DNA of 64,000 nt from SHVO01 sp041906145 (GCA_041906145.1 JAYRJU010000001.1:1488001-1552000), one strand, 5' to 3'; positions 1 to 8,830 are shown, counted from the first letter of the stretch. Translations and numbers: made by a program. Notes: generated by a model from the letters alone, not told the origin.

Positions 1-647
1 TCGCGGTAAGCGGGCGTCGGCCACAAGGCCAAGCCCATCCGCGAGAGCATCGCCTGGGCCAGCGCGGCGCTCAGAAGCGCACGCAGGCACCAGTTCCAGC
101 CGACCGCGCCAGGCAGCACCGCCGCCATGGCTTCGACGAATTGCGCCCGCGCCTTCACAAGCTCGGCGCTGGCCGCCGGATCGACCGGCATCGCCGTGAC
201 GACTTCGTCCAGCCTGGCCCGGACCGCCGCTTCGATCCCTTCAGCTCCCGTGGGAAGCAGGAAGAGACCGACGACGACGATCAACACCGCGAAAGCCGCC
301 AGACCGCACACCGTGCGGGCAAGGGCTTCACCCGACGCCGGAGCGTTCGGGTCCGCCTTCGCCGCTGCGATCGCGATACGCGATAACACTGCGGCGGGGG
401 CGGCGTCGGCCACCAGGTAGACAATGGCGAAAGCGAACGAGCCGCTGAGGATCGCCACAGTCACCGATCCGCCGACCACGGCCACCGGCAGGAAAATCCC
501 GCCGAGGCCGAAAGCCGTCATCGCGAGCGGTAGCGGCGATAACATCGCTCCCAGGAGAACGCCCAGAAACGACTGCCGCAGCGCCGCGATCAGTAGAGCT
601 CCGCCTAACGCGCCCGCAACGACCGCAATCGCGCTCGCCCGGGTCAC
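1..647 (-). CDS. DUF2232 family membrane protein (partial, 3' end beyond window)
   Basis: Reading the minus strand from a GTG at 647 gives an open frame of 215 codons that runs off the left edge. It is strongly hydrophobic: segments rich in Ala/Val/Leu/Ile/Gly at about residues 5-35, 38-60, 65-80 and 110-130 look like membrane helices, and a more polar stretch follows (about 135-175). A multi-pass membrane protein of the DUF2232 type is usual between rpsR and rplI in alphaproteobacteria, and it starts 9 nt after the rpsR stop. The family assignment rests on position and hydrophobic pattern; function is unknown. The start is inferred, since no ATG lies near. Confidence 0.7.
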   Translation of the reverse strand, partial: MTRASAIAVVAGALGGALLIAALRQSFLGVLLGAMLSPLPLAMTAFGLGGIFLPVAVVGGSVTVAILSGSFAFAIVYLVADAAPAAVLSRIAIAAAKADPNAPASGEALARTVCGLAAFAVLIVVVGLFLLPTGAEGIEAAVRARLDEVVTAMPVDPAASAELVKARAQFVEAMAAVLPGAVGWNWCLRALLSAALAQAMLSRMGLALWPTPAYR

Positions 648-656
648 GGCAGGGCC

Positions 657-896
657 TTAGGTAGCGACGACGTACGGCAGCAACGCGAGGAAGCGGGCGC
701 GTTTGATCGCGCGCGCCAGTTCACGCTGCTTCTTGGTCGACACGGCCGTGATGCGGCTCGGCACGATCTTGCCGCGCTCGGAGATGTAGCGCGAAAGAAG
801 GCGAGTATCCTTGTAGTCGATCTTCGGCGCGTTCGAGCCCGTGAACGGGCAAGTCTTGCGACGGCGGAAGAACGGTTTACGTCCCGGAGCAGCCAT
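657..896 (-). CDS. rpsR: 30S ribosomal protein S18
   Basis: 79 aa, usual length for bS18, a small-subunit protein that pairs with S6 on the 16S rRNA platform. Family hallmarks are visible: a basic N-terminus, KTCPF near residue 15, IDYKDTRLLSRYISERGKI, and the C-terminal RELARAIKRARFLALLPY segment. The start codon overlaps the rpsF stop (TAATG), so the two are translationally coupled; the next gene starts 9 nt downstream. Nothing unusual. Confidence 0.98.
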   Translation of the reverse strand: MAAPGRKPFFRRRKTCPFTGSNAPKIDYKDTRLLSRYISERGKIVPSRITAVSTKKQRELARAIKRARFLALLPYVVAT

Positions 897-1405
897 TAGC
901 CTTCTCCCTGTTCAGAGTCAGTACGAGGACGGCGGCCCGAGCCGAAACGGTCGCGGTCACCACCACGATCGCCGCCACGGTCGCCATCTTCACGCGGACG
1001 GCCACGGCCGCCGCCACCAAAGCCACGGCCACCGCCGAAGCCGCCGCGGTCGCCGAAGCCACCGGTGCGTTCAGCCGGACGGTCCTTGTTGAGCAGAACG
1101 GCCGACTGGCCTTCTTCATGCTCTTCGACGCGCACGGTCAGGTAACGCAGCACATCTTCGTTGATGCGCATGCGGCGTTCGTATTCGTTGATCGCCGCCG
1201 CGGGGGCGTCGATGTTGAACAGAACGTAGTGGCCCTTGCGGTTCTTCTTGATGCGATAGGTGAGCGAGCGCAGACCCCAGCTTTCACGCTTGGTGACCTT
1301 GCCGCCGCCTTCGACGAGGATGTTGGTCAGTTCATCGGCCAGGGTGTCCACCTGCGTGGTGGCGATATCCTGACGCGCAATCACGACGCTCTCATAGAGA
1401 GGCAT
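896..1405 (-). CDS. rpsF: 30S ribosomal protein S6 with Gly/Arg-rich tail
   Basis: 169 aa from the ATG at 1405, which has a good ribosome-binding site (AAGGAG) 9 nt upstream. Longer in-frame extensions lack such a site. Residues 1-95 are the bS6 fold (MPLYESVVIARQDI, YRIKKNRKGHY). Residues from about 113 on are a low-complexity tail of Gly, Arg and Asp (GGFGDRGGFGGGRGFGGGG type), longer than in E. coli S6 and typical of several alphaproteobacteria. It leads the rpsF-rpsR-DUF2232 unit and is transcribed divergently from fabD. Confidence 0.97.
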   Translation of the reverse strand: MPLYESVVIARQDIATTQVDTLADELTNILVEGGGKVTKRESWGLRSLTYRIKKNRKGHYVLFNIDAPAAAINEYERRMRINEDVLRYLTVRVEEHEEGQSAVLLNKDRPAERTGGFGDRGGFGGGRGFGGGGRGRPREDGDRGGDRGGDRDRFGSGRRPRTDSEQGEG

Positions 1406-1738
1406 GAGGTAGTTCTCCTTATGGCTTGTCTCGTCCAGGATAACGCCGACCATCGGCGTCGCCCGGCATAGCTGGCCCCAAAAGGTCAGCAAGGAGCTAT
1501 GTTAAGGGCGCGGAATATACACATTCCCAGAGCCGCCACAAGCGAAGACGGCCGCTGCGCACGGGGTTAATCCCCTCTGGCCGCAGCCCGGATCGGTCGC
1601 GCCTTTTGACCTATTTATATCATATACATCAATTACTTAATATTGATTGCCCGCCCTGGGCATGGGGGATTTCTTGACAGAAAGCCCCCCTTGCGTCACC
1701 TCTCCGGCCCGAAATCGCGGGTGATAAAGGGGCGATCA
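1406..1738. promoter_or_regulatory. Divergent intergenic region rpsF / fabD
   Basis: 333 bp without a convincing gene. It must hold the promoters for the ribosomal unit (leftward) and fabD (rightward). A markedly AT-rich block at about 1606-1650 (beginning TTGACC at 1606) stands out from the GC-rich surroundings and is the best promoter candidate. I could not fix a -35/-10 pair with good spacing. No riboswitch or RNA gene was recognised. Confidence 0.4.
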
Positions 1739-2683
1739 ATGAGCTGGAGCTACGTATTCCCGGGCCAAGGGTCCCAAGCCGTGGGTATGGGTAAGGAACT
1801 GGCCGCAGCCTTTGTGGAAGCGCGCGAGACCTTCCAGGAAGTCGACGACGCCCTGAACCAGCATCTGAGCAAGCTGATGTTTGAAGGCCCCGCCGACGCA
1901 CTTACGTTGACCGAAAATGCCCAACCGGCCTTGATGGCCGTCAGCATGGCGGTTGTACGCGTTCTGGAAAAGCAGGCCGGCATCGCCATCCGTAAAACCG
2001 CGCGTTATGTCGCCGGGCACTCCCTGGGGGAATATTCCGCGCTGGCCGCGGCGGGTTCGCTGAGCCTCGCCGACACGGCCCGTCTCCTCAAAACGCGCGG
2101 CCAAGCCATGCAGAAGGCCGTTCCGGTCGGTGAAGGCGCCATGGCCGCGCTGCTGGGCCTTGATGTCGACGATGCGCAGAAGGTCGCGAGCGATGCGTCG
2201 GGTAACGGACTCATTTGCGCCGCCGCCAACGACAACGCACCGGGTCAGGTCGTGGTGTCGGGTCATAAGGCCGCTGTTGAACGCGCGATCGAACTTGCAA
2301 AAGCAAAAGGCGCGAAGCGCGCCATGCTGCTCCCCGTGAGCGCGCCGTTCCATTGTCCCTTGATGAAACCGGCCGCCGACGTGATGGCCGATGCTTTGTC
2401 GAAAGTGACGATTTCCGCGCCCGTAGTGCCGGTGATTGCGAACGTCACCGCCGGTACCGTGATCGATCCGGATGAGATCCGCCGCCTTCTCGTCGAGCAG
2501 GTCACCGGGATGGTGCGCTGGCGTGAAAGCGTGCATCTGATGAAGGAAGCCGGCGTGGATACGTTGATCGAACTCGGCGCCGGGAAGGTGCTTACGGGCC
2601 TGACCAAGCGCATCGACGGCGATCTGACGGGCATCAGTGTCGGCACGCCGGCCGACATCGAAGAATTCGCCAAGAAGAAATAA
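1739..2683 (+). CDS. fabD: Malonyl-CoA:ACP transacylase
   Basis: 314 aa. Loads malonate from CoA onto acyl carrier protein, the entry step of type II fatty-acid synthesis. The N-terminal motif FPGQGSQAVGMG, the nucleophile elbow GHSLGEY with Ser95, and His205 in APFHCPLM are all present. The start at 1739 is preceded by AAAGGGG; an in-frame extension to 1643 has no family similarity. First gene of fabD-fabG-acpP-fabF-mltG; fabG follows after 28 bp. Confidence 0.97.
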   Translation: MSWSYVFPGQGSQAVGMGKELAAAFVEARETFQEVDDALNQHLSKLMFEGPADALTLTENAQPALMAVSMAVVRVLEKQAGIAIRKTARYVAGHSLGEYSALAAAGSLSLADTARLLKTRGQAMQKAVPVGEGAMAALLGLDVDDAQKVASDASGNGLICAAANDNAPGQVVVSGHKAAVERAIELAKAKGAKRAMLLPVSAPFHCPLMKPAADVMADALSKVTISAPVVPVIANVTAGTVIDPDEIRRLLVEQVTGMVRWRESVHLMKEAGVDTLIELGAGKVLTGLTKRIDGDLTGISVGTPADIEEFAKKK

Positions 2684-2711
2684 TAATAAGAAGAAGAAAG
2701 AGGACACCGCG

Positions 2712-3452
2712 ATGTTTGACCTGACCGGCAAGACAGCCCTTGTGACCGGCGCGAGCGGCGCCATCGGCGGCGCCATCGCCCGTGCCCTGCATGCACAAGG
2801 CGCGAGCGTCGCGCTGCATGGTTCGCGCAAAGAAGCGCTCGATGCGCTCGCCGCCGAACTCGGCAGCCGCACTTATGTTCTCGTCGCCAATCTCGCCGGC
2901 GGCGCCGAAGTCGTCGAAAAGATGATCCCGGAAACCGAGGCCGCGCTCGGCCAAGTCGATATCCTCGTCAACAACGCCGGCGTGACAAAAGATGGTCTTA
3001 TCCTCCGCATGAAGGACGAAGATTTCTGGAGCGTGATGGATATCAACCTCGGTGTTGCGTTCCGCCTGAGCCGCGCCGCCGTGAAGGGCATGATGAAGCG
3101 CCGCTTCGGCCGCATCATCAATATTTCCTCGGTGGTCGGGACGACCGGCAACCCGGGCCAGACCAACTACGTCGCCTCGAAGGCGGGTCTGATCGGCCTC
3201 ACCAAGTCGCTCGCGCAGGAAGTGGGCAGCCGCGGCATCACCGTGAACGCGGTCGCTCCTGGCGTTGTCGCCAGCGCGATGGTCGACAAGCTCAACGATG
3301 AGCAAAAGAACCGCATGCTCCAGAACGTTCCGGTGGGTCGGATCGGCGAAGGCGCCGATATCGCGGCCGCCGTGGTCTATCTCGCCAGCACCGAAGCCAG
3401 TTACGTGACCGGGCAGACGCTCCACGTGAATGGCGGTATGGCTATGATTTAA
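2712..3452 (+). CDS. fabG: 3-oxoacyl-[ACP] reductase
   Basis: 246 aa, standard length. NADPH-dependent reduction of beta-ketoacyl-ACP. It is a short-chain dehydrogenase with the cofactor motif TGASGAIG at residues 12-19, NNAG, the catalytic Ser in ISSVVG, and Tyr153/Lys157 in YVASK. The C-terminus ends GQTLHVNGGMAMI as in FabG. The ATG at 2712 follows an AGAGG ribosome-binding site; the upstream in-frame Lys-rich stretch overlaps fabD and is not part of the protein. Confidence 0.97.
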   Translation: MFDLTGKTALVTGASGAIGGAIARALHAQGASVALHGSRKEALDALAAELGSRTYVLVANLAGGAEVVEKMIPETEAALGQVDILVNNAGVTKDGLILRMKDEDFWSVMDINLGVAFRLSRAAVKGMMKRRFGRIINISSVVGTTGNPGQTNYVASKAGLIGLTKSLAQEVGSRGITVNAVAPGVVASAMVDKLNDEQKNRMLQNVPVGRIGEGADIAAAVVYLASTEASYVTGQTLHVNGGMAMI

Positions 3453-3461
3453 AAGAGAAAT

Positions 3462-3476
3462 CCGGTCCTAGACCGG
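3462..3476. other. Short perfect hairpin between fabG and acpP
   Basis: CCGGTC-CTA-GACCGG, a 6-bp stem with a 3-nt loop, 9 bp after the fabG stop. There is no T-run after it, so it is a weak terminator or attenuator candidate, or a processing site raising acpP expression relative to fabG. The 183-bp gap before acpP probably also holds an acpP promoter. Confidence 0.35.
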
Positions 3477-3635
3477 CCTGCCGTAGCCCTAGCCAAGAAA
3501 AATGTAATATGCTACTGACACCCTCACTTCGATGGGGGCCGGGAGCTCGGGCCACGGATCTGGCGCGAACAATAGTTCGTGACAGATATCGACTGCAGAC
3601 ATCATCACCACCAAGAAAAGATTAGAGGAATAAGA

Positions 3636-3872
3636 ATGAGTGACGTTGCTGATCGCGTGAAAAAGATTGTCGTCGAGCATCTCGGCGTTGATGAAGCCAA
3701 GGTCACCGACAATGCGAGCTTTATCGACGATTTGGGCGCCGACAGCTTGGACACCGTCGAGCTCGTGATGGCGTTTGAAGAAGAATTCAGCGTCGAAATT
3801 CCTGACGACGCCGCGGAGAAGATCCTGACCGTGAAGGACGCGATCGCCTTCATTCAGGCCAACGCGAAATAA
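3636..3872 (+). CDS. acpP: Acyl carrier protein
   Basis: 78 aa, acidic, the usual size. Carries growing fatty acyl chains on 4'-phosphopantetheine attached to Ser37 of the GADSLD motif. The sequence has the full ACP pattern (MSDVADRVKKIVVEHLGV at the N-terminus, ELVMAFEEEF, IPDDAAEKI). The ATG at 3636 has an AGAGG site upstream; an in-frame extension with a His run is not family-like. Lies between fabG and fabF. Confidence 0.98.
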   Translation: MSDVADRVKKIVVEHLGVDEAKVTDNASFIDDLGADSLDTVELVMAFEEEFSVEIPDDAAEKILTVKDAIAFIQANAK

Positions 3873-3929
3873 GTAGCGATTTGCGGCTGATTATAACCAT
3901 CGCCGCAGCTAGCACAGTGCGACGGGCCC

Positions 3930-3949
3930 GTGCCGCCCTAGGGCGGCAC
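3930..3949 (+). terminator. GC-rich perfect palindrome after acpP, possible terminator
   Basis: GTGCCGCCCTAGGGCGGCAC is a perfect 20-bp palindrome 57 bp after the acpP stop, followed by TAGCTTTA with only a short T-run. It could terminate or attenuate transcription, so that abundant acpP transcripts exceed fabF. Confidence 0.5.
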
Positions 3950-3965
3950 TAGCTTTATGGAATTT

Positions 3966-4039
3966 CCAGTGTCCGATTTCGGAAGTTCGCTGATGCAAAG
4001 GGCCGTCCCGCATCGTGACTTTCCGAAATCGGACACTGG
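3966..4039. repeat. 74-bp element bounded by perfect 19-bp inverted repeats
   Basis: CCAGTGTCCGATTTCGGAA (3966-3984) is repeated as its exact reverse complement at 4021-4039, with 36 bp between. The arms are too long and too far apart for an ordinary terminator. The shape suggests a miniature inverted-repeat element or a solo pair of insertion-sequence ends. I see no clear target-site duplication. It sits between acpP and fabF. Confidence 0.6.
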
Positions 4040-4120
4040 TGCGCCTCACCCCGGAATTCGCCGTGCGGATTTAGGGGGCCAGCAGGCCGACAGTTCGTTC
4101 TCGTCCGGGACCACGGCATC

Positions 4121-5395
4121 ATGACTTATGAACCGAAGCGCATCGTTGTAACCGGTATCGGGCTGGTCACGCCGCTCGGCATGGGCGTGCAAGGCAATTG
4201 GGAATCCCTGATTGCCGGCAAATCCGGCCTTGCGACCATCGACCGCTTCAAAGTCGACGATCTGCCCTGCCGTATCGGCGGCGCGGTTCCGATCGCCGCC
4301 GATCATCCGTACAAGTTCATCGCCGACGATTTCGTCGCTCCGAAGGACCGCCGCCGCATGGACGACTTCATCGTCTATGCGATGGCGGCCGCCCAGGAAG
4401 CCGTCGCCGATTCCGGTTGGGTTCCGCCCACGGAAGAAGCCCGCAACCGCACCGGCGTGATGATCGGCTCCGGGATCGGCGGTTTGGCCACCATCGACGA
4501 CACGTCGCAGACGTTGGCCGCGCAAGGCCCGCGCCGCGTGTCGCCGTTCTTCATTCCGGCGAGCCTGATCAATCTCGCGTCCGGTCAGGTCTCGATCAAA
4601 TACGGCTTCCGTGGTCCGAACCACGCGCCTGTGACGGCCTGCGCCACTGGCGCGCATGCCATCGGCGACGCCGCGCGTCTCATCAAGTACGGCGATGCCG
4701 ACGTGATGGTTGCCGGCGGCGCTGAATCGGCGCTCTGCCGCCTCGGGATCGCGGGGTTCGCCGCGATGAAAGCTCTTTCCACCAGCTACAACGACACCCC
4801 GACCAAGGGCTCTCGTCCGTGGGACAAGGGCCGTGACGGCTTCGTCATGGGTGAAGGCGCGGGCGTTGTCGTGCTGGAAGATTATGAACACGCGAAGAAG
4901 CGCGGCGCGAAGATCTACGCCGAGATCCTCGGCTATGGTCTCGCGGGCGATGCGTTCCATCTTACCGCACCGGCGGAAGATGGCTCGGGCGGCTTCCGCG
5001 CGATGACGGCGGCCCTCAAGGACGCGAAGCTTTCGCCGGATCAGATCGACTATATCAACGCGCACGGCACCTCGACGCCGAAGGGTGATGAAATCGAACT
5101 GGGTTCGGTGAAGCGTCTGTTCGGCGAACATGCCTATAAGCTCTCGATGTCGTCCACAAAGTCGGCCATCGGCCACCTGCTTGGCGCGGCCGGCGCCGTG
5201 GAAGCAATTTACAGCATGCTCGCGCTGCGCGATCAGATCGCGCCGCCGACCCTCAATCTCGATGATCCGTCGGACGGCTGCGATATCGATCTCGTGCCGC
5301 ACAATGCGAAGCAGCGGAAAATCCGTTACGTGCAGTCGAACTCCTTCGGGTTCGGCGGGACGAACGCTTCCGTTGTCATCGGACCCGCGCCCTAA
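4121..5395 (+). CDS. fabF: 3-oxoacyl-[ACP] synthase II
   Basis: 424 aa, the usual KAS II length. Condenses malonyl-ACP with acyl-ACP in chain elongation. The Cys-His-His triad is present: Cys174 in VTACATGAHA, His315 in NAHGTSTPKGD and His352 in KSAIGHLLGAAG. The C-terminal NSFGFGGTNAS loop is intact. The start ATG is at 4121 (MTYEPKRIVVTGIG). mltG follows after 15 bp. Confidence 0.97.
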   Translation: MTYEPKRIVVTGIGLVTPLGMGVQGNWESLIAGKSGLATIDRFKVDDLPCRIGGAVPIAADHPYKFIADDFVAPKDRRRMDDFIVYAMAAAQEAVADSGWVPPTEEARNRTGVMIGSGIGGLATIDDTSQTLAAQGPRRVSPFFIPASLINLASGQVSIKYGFRGPNHAPVTACATGAHAIGDAARLIKYGDADVMVAGGAESALCRLGIAGFAAMKALSTSYNDTPTKGSRPWDKGRDGFVMGEGAGVVVLEDYEHAKKRGAKIYAEILGYGLAGDAFHLTAPAEDGSGGFRAMTAALKDAKLSPDQIDYINAHGTSTPKGDEIELGSVKRLFGEHAYKLSMSSTKSAIGHLLGAAGAVEAIYSMLALRDQIAPPTLNLDDPSDGCDIDLVPHNAKQRKIRYVQSNSFGFGGTNASVVIGPAP

Positions 5396-5410
5396 ACATC
5401 CAAACGCCGC

Positions 5411-6403
5411 ATGATTGCCCGGCTCGCCGCCGCGTTCCTCTTCCTCCTCGTGGTGATAGGCGCGGCCGCCGGCGGCGCGTACCTGTGGTTCGCGCGCGAA
5501 GTCCTCGTGCCGGGCCCGCTCGCCAAGGAAACGACACTCGTCATCATGCCGGGCACCGGCCTTAGCGCCATCTCGCGGCAGCTCGAAGGCGCCGGCGTGG
5601 TCATGCACGCGCGCCTGTTCGAACTGCAGGCGCGCCGCAGCGGCCAAGCGCGGGCCTTGAAGCCGGGCGAATACAAGTTCGATGCCGGTGTCAGCGTCGT
5701 CGCAGCACTCGATAAGATCGTGCGGCATGATGTGGTGGTGCGTTTCGTGACCGTGCCGGAAGGTTTGGTCACGGCGGGCATCAAGCGAATCCTCGGCGAA
5801 GCGTCCGGCCTCTCGGGCGATGTAACAGCCGAAGTCGCCGACGGCGATCTTCTGCCGGAAACATACCGGTACGAATGGGGCGATAGCCGCGCCGCGATCA
5901 TTGGCCGTATGCGCACCGCGCGCGATTCCGCGCTCGCCGAGTTGTGGGATAAACGCGCCCCGGGCTTGCCGATCTCGACGCCGCAGGAAGCGGTGATCCT
6001 TGCCTCGATTGTCGAAAAGGAAACGGGGGTTGCTTCGGAACGTCCCCGTGTCGCCGCCGTTTTCATCAATCGTTTGAAGCGCGGCATGAAGCTGCAATCG
6101 GATCCGACGGTGATCTACGGCATCGCGCCGGAGACGGCCGATCTTGACCGTCCGATCACGCGCGCGGACCTCGATACGCCGAACGCCTTCAACACTTACA
6201 TTGTAACTGGATTGCCTCCGTCACCCATCTGTCACCCGGGGCGCGCGGCGCTCGCTGCGGTCTTGAATCCTCTTCAGTCTGATGAGCTATATTTCGTCGC
6301 GGACGGCACCGGCGGGCACGCCTTCGCCGCCACGTTAGCTGAGCACAACAAAAACGTCGCGCGCTGGCGCAAGCTTGAACGCGAGATGAAAACGGCTCCC
6401 TGA
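5411..6403 (+). CDS. mltG: Endolytic murein transglycosylase MltG (YceG)
   Basis: 330 aa. One N-terminal membrane helix (residues 4-27) anchors a periplasmic YceG domain that cuts nascent glycan strands. The signature ILASIVEKETG contains the catalytic Glu202; further conserved stretches are LQSDPTVIYG and the C-terminal LPPSPICHPG. fabF-mltG adjacency is common in proteobacteria. Confidence 0.95.
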   Translation: MIARLAAAFLFLLVVIGAAAGGAYLWFAREVLVPGPLAKETTLVIMPGTGLSAISRQLEGAGVVMHARLFELQARRSGQARALKPGEYKFDAGVSVVAALDKIVRHDVVVRFVTVPEGLVTAGIKRILGEASGLSGDVTAEVADGDLLPETYRYEWGDSRAAIIGRMRTARDSALAELWDKRAPGLPISTPQEAVILASIVEKETGVASERPRVAAVFINRLKRGMKLQSDPTVIYGIAPETADLDRPITRADLDTPNAFNTYIVTGLPPSPICHPGRAALAAVLNPLQSDELYFVADGTGGHAFAATLAEHNKNVARWRKLEREMKTAP

Positions 6404-6438
6404 CGTTTTGCTCTCACCGAGGAAAGATCGACGCCGTC

Positions 6439-7179
6439 ATGATGGAACTCTTCACGAACCCGGATCTCTGGGCCGCGCTTCTTACGCTCACGGCGCTTGA
6501 GATCGTTCTCGGCATCGATAACGTCATCTTTCTTTCGATCGTCTCGAGCAAACTTCCGGCGCACCAACAGCAGAAGGCCCGGCGCATCGGCTTGATCCTC
6601 GCGCTGGTAATGCGCATCGCATTGCTCAGCAGCGTTTCGTGGATCGCCGGCCTTACCGCGCCGATCCTCACCGTCGGAGACTTTGCGCTCAGCTGGCGCG
6701 ATGTCGTGCTCGGTTTCGGCGGCCTGTTCCTGCTCTACAAGGGCACGCATGAAATCCACAACTCGATGGAAGGCGAAGAGGATGAGACCGCGCGGGGCAC
6801 GACAACTTTCGCCGCGGCCATCATGCAGATCGTGATCCTCGATGTGGTGTTCTCGCTGGATTCCGTCATTACCGCGGTCGGCATGACGGACAATCTGCCG
6901 GTGATGATCTCGGCCATCGTTATCGCGATCCTCGTCATGATGTTCGCCGCCGAACCGGTCAGCTCCTTCGTCAACCGCCACCCGACCGTGAAAATGCTCG
7001 CCTTGGGCTTCCTGCTTCTGGTGGGCATGGCCCTGATGGCCGACGCGGCCCATTTCCACATCCCGCGCGGGTATCTCTACTTCGCTATCGGCTTCTCGAT
7101 CCTCATCGAAAGCCTTAATCTCATCGCGGCGGGCCGGCGAAAGAAAGCCCGTGAGGCCAAAAAAGGGAAAGCGGTCTGA
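6439..7179 (+). CDS. TerC family integral membrane protein (first of three)
   Basis: 246 aa with about seven hydrophobic helices. The TerC signatures LEIVLGIDNVIFLSIVSSKLP and ILDVVFSLDSVITAVGM place acidic residues (EIVLGIDN, SLDSV) inside helices, as expected for the metal-binding sites of the LysE/TerC superfamily. TerC members are linked to tellurite resistance or Mn export; the substrate cannot be read here. An ATG at 6442 is an alternative start. The stop overlaps the next start by one base (TGATG), indicating coupled translation. Confidence 0.9.
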   Translation: MMELFTNPDLWAALLTLTALEIVLGIDNVIFLSIVSSKLPAHQQQKARRIGLILALVMRIALLSSVSWIAGLTAPILTVGDFALSWRDVVLGFGGLFLLYKGTHEIHNSMEGEEDETARGTTTFAAAIMQIVILDVVFSLDSVITAVGMTDNLPVMISAIVIAILVMMFAAEPVSSFVNRHPTVKMLALGFLLLVGMALMADAAHFHIPRGYLYFAIGFSILIESLNLIAAGRRKKAREAKKGKAV

Positions 7180-7910
7180 TGCTTGAGTATCTCCTCAGTC
7201 CCGAGACCTGGGCGGCGCTCGCCACCCTGACGGTGCTCGAGGTTGTCCTCGGCATCGACAACCTCGTGTTTCTGGCCATCACCTCGGCGCGCCTTCCGGA
7301 GCATCAGCAGGCCTCCGCGCGGCGGATCGGGTTGTTCATGGCCCTATTCCTGCGAATCGCGCTGCTGTCCACACTGACTTTTATCGCGGCGCTTACGACG
7401 CCCATCACCACAATCAGCGGCTTTGAGCTGAGCTGGCGCGACGTTGTGCTCGGCGTCGGGGGGCTCTACCTCGTCTACAAAGGCGTGATGGAGATTCACG
7501 AAGCGGTCGAAGGCGGCGATGGGCCGGATATGAAGGCCCGCCCGCCCGCGTCCTATATCAGCGTCATCTCGACCATCATGATTCTCGATCTCGTGTTTTC
7601 GCTCGATTCCATCATCACCGCCGTCGGGATGACCGACAATCTACCGGTGATGATCGCGGCGATCGTGATCGCGATTCTCATCATGATGTTCGCCGCGAAC
7701 GGCGTGTCCGGCTTCATCAATCGCCACCCGACAATCAAGATGCTCGCACTCGCCTTCCTTATTCTTGTCGGAACCGCGTTGGTCGCCGATGCGGCTCACT
7801 TCCATATCCCGCGCGGCTATCTCTACTTCGCGATCGCTTTCTCGATGGGTGTCGAGACACTGAACCTGCTCGCGCGCCGCAAGGAGAAAAAGACGGAATC
7901 CGCTGAATGA
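7179..7910 (+). CDS. TerC family integral membrane protein (second of three)
   Basis: 243 aa and closely similar to the preceding protein over its whole length: LEVVLGIDNLVFLAITSARLP, ILDLVFSLDSIITAVGM and the FHIPRGYLYFAI C-terminal helix match almost word for word. The pair clearly arose by tandem duplication. It overlaps the next gene by 4 bp (ATGA). A role in divalent-metal or oxyanion handling at the inner membrane is inferred from the family only. Confidence 0.9.
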   Translation: MLEYLLSPETWAALATLTVLEVVLGIDNLVFLAITSARLPEHQQASARRIGLFMALFLRIALLSTLTFIAALTTPITTISGFELSWRDVVLGVGGLYLVYKGVMEIHEAVEGGDGPDMKARPPASYISVISTIMILDLVFSLDSIITAVGMTDNLPVMIAAIVIAILIMMFAANGVSGFINRHPTIKMLALAFLILVGTALVADAAHFHIPRGYLYFAIAFSMGVETLNLLARRKEKKTESAE

Positions 7911-8830
7911 TGGAAACCCTCTTCAGCGCGGAGATGTGGGCAAACCTGCTCACCATCATCGGCATCAATATCGTCCTCTCCGGGGACAATGCCGTGGTGA
8001 TCGCGCTGGCCTGCCGCACGCTGCCGCCGCGGCAGCGTGCTTTGGGCATCGCGTTCGGCGCGGGCGCGGCGGTCCTGCTGCGAATCGTCTTCACGGTCTT
8101 CATCGCCTTCCTGCTGACCGTTCAGTTTCTGAAGATCGCCGGCGGTTTGCTGCTCTTTTGGGTGGGCTACAAGCTTATGACCGAGGAAGGTGGGGACGAC
8201 GATGTCGCCGCGGGCGCCAATCTTTGGCACGCCGTGCGGATCGTGGTGATCGCCGATGCGGTGATGAGCCTCGACAACGTCATCGCCGTCGCCGCGACCG
8301 CGCACGGGAATACGGCGCTTTTGATCGCGGGCCTCGTCATCAGCATCCCCATGGTCGTTTACGGTGCGACCTTGCTGATCAAGCTGATTGAACGGTTCCC
8401 CATGATCGTGCCGGCGGGGGCCGCTTTGATCGGCTACATCGCCGGCGAGGTTGTGGTGACCGACGCGGCGATCCACGACTGGCTTGAAAACCATCTCGTC
8501 TGGCTCCGTCACGTGGCCCCGCTCATGGGCGCGGTCGCGGTTATTCTCGTCAGCCGGATCATCAAGCCTAAGGCCGCCGGCGATTTGTCGTCGGACGCGC
8601 AGGAAGCCGCGGCGGGCGCCGGGGTCTTCGCCGGCCGCGCGATCCTTACGCGCATTGCCGCCTTCCTGATTGGTGGTCTCGGTTACGTGATCGGCGAGCC
8701 GGTCCCGGGTGAAACGGACGGCGCCATGGTCCTTGCGCTCCATGCTCTACTGCCGATCTTCGCCGCCGTGATCGCCATCGTTCTTGGGGAATTCCTGGCG
8801 CGCCATGTGCGCCGCGTTCAGAGCGCCTGA
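7907..8830 (+). CDS. TerC/YjbE-type membrane protein (third of three)
   Basis: 307 aa, more diverged. NIVLSGDNAVVIALACRTLP and VVIADAVMSLDNVIAVAA are the two TerC-superfamily acidic motifs in the YjbE-like form (SGDNAVVIA). The C-terminus is longer than in the two upstream copies: after an Ala/Gly-rich linker (about 222-240) it has two additional hydrophobic segments, including FLIGGLGYVIG. Its end overlaps the convergent kaiB-like gene by 13 bp. Transcribed as one unit with the two upstream paralogues. Confidence 0.85.
   Translation: MMETLFSAEMWANLLTIIGINIVLSGDNAVVIALACRTLPPRQRALGIAFGAGAAVLLRIVFTVFIAFLLTVQFLKIAGGLLLFWVGYKLMTEEGGDDDVAAGANLWHAVRIVVIADAVMSLDNVIAVAATAHGNTALLIAGLVISIPMVVYGATLLIKLIERFPMIVPAGAALIGYIAGEVVVTDAAIHDWLENHLVWLRHVAPLMGAVAVILVSRIIKPKAAGDLSSDAQEAAAGAGVFAGRAILTRIAAFLIGGLGYVIGEPVPGETDGAMVLALHALLPIFAAVIAIVLGEFLARHVRRVQSA

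Noticed and set aside
4031..4050. Second copy of the tRNA-Lys 3' end (CTGGTGCGCC)
   Set aside because: Only 10 bases match, on the wrong side of the integrase and inside the inverted-repeat element; chance similarity.
4046..6097. 683-codon open frame on the minus strand opposite fabF and mltG
   Set aside because: His/Arg/Asp-rich composition with no family motif; it is the antisense shadow of two well-identified genes in GC-rich DNA.
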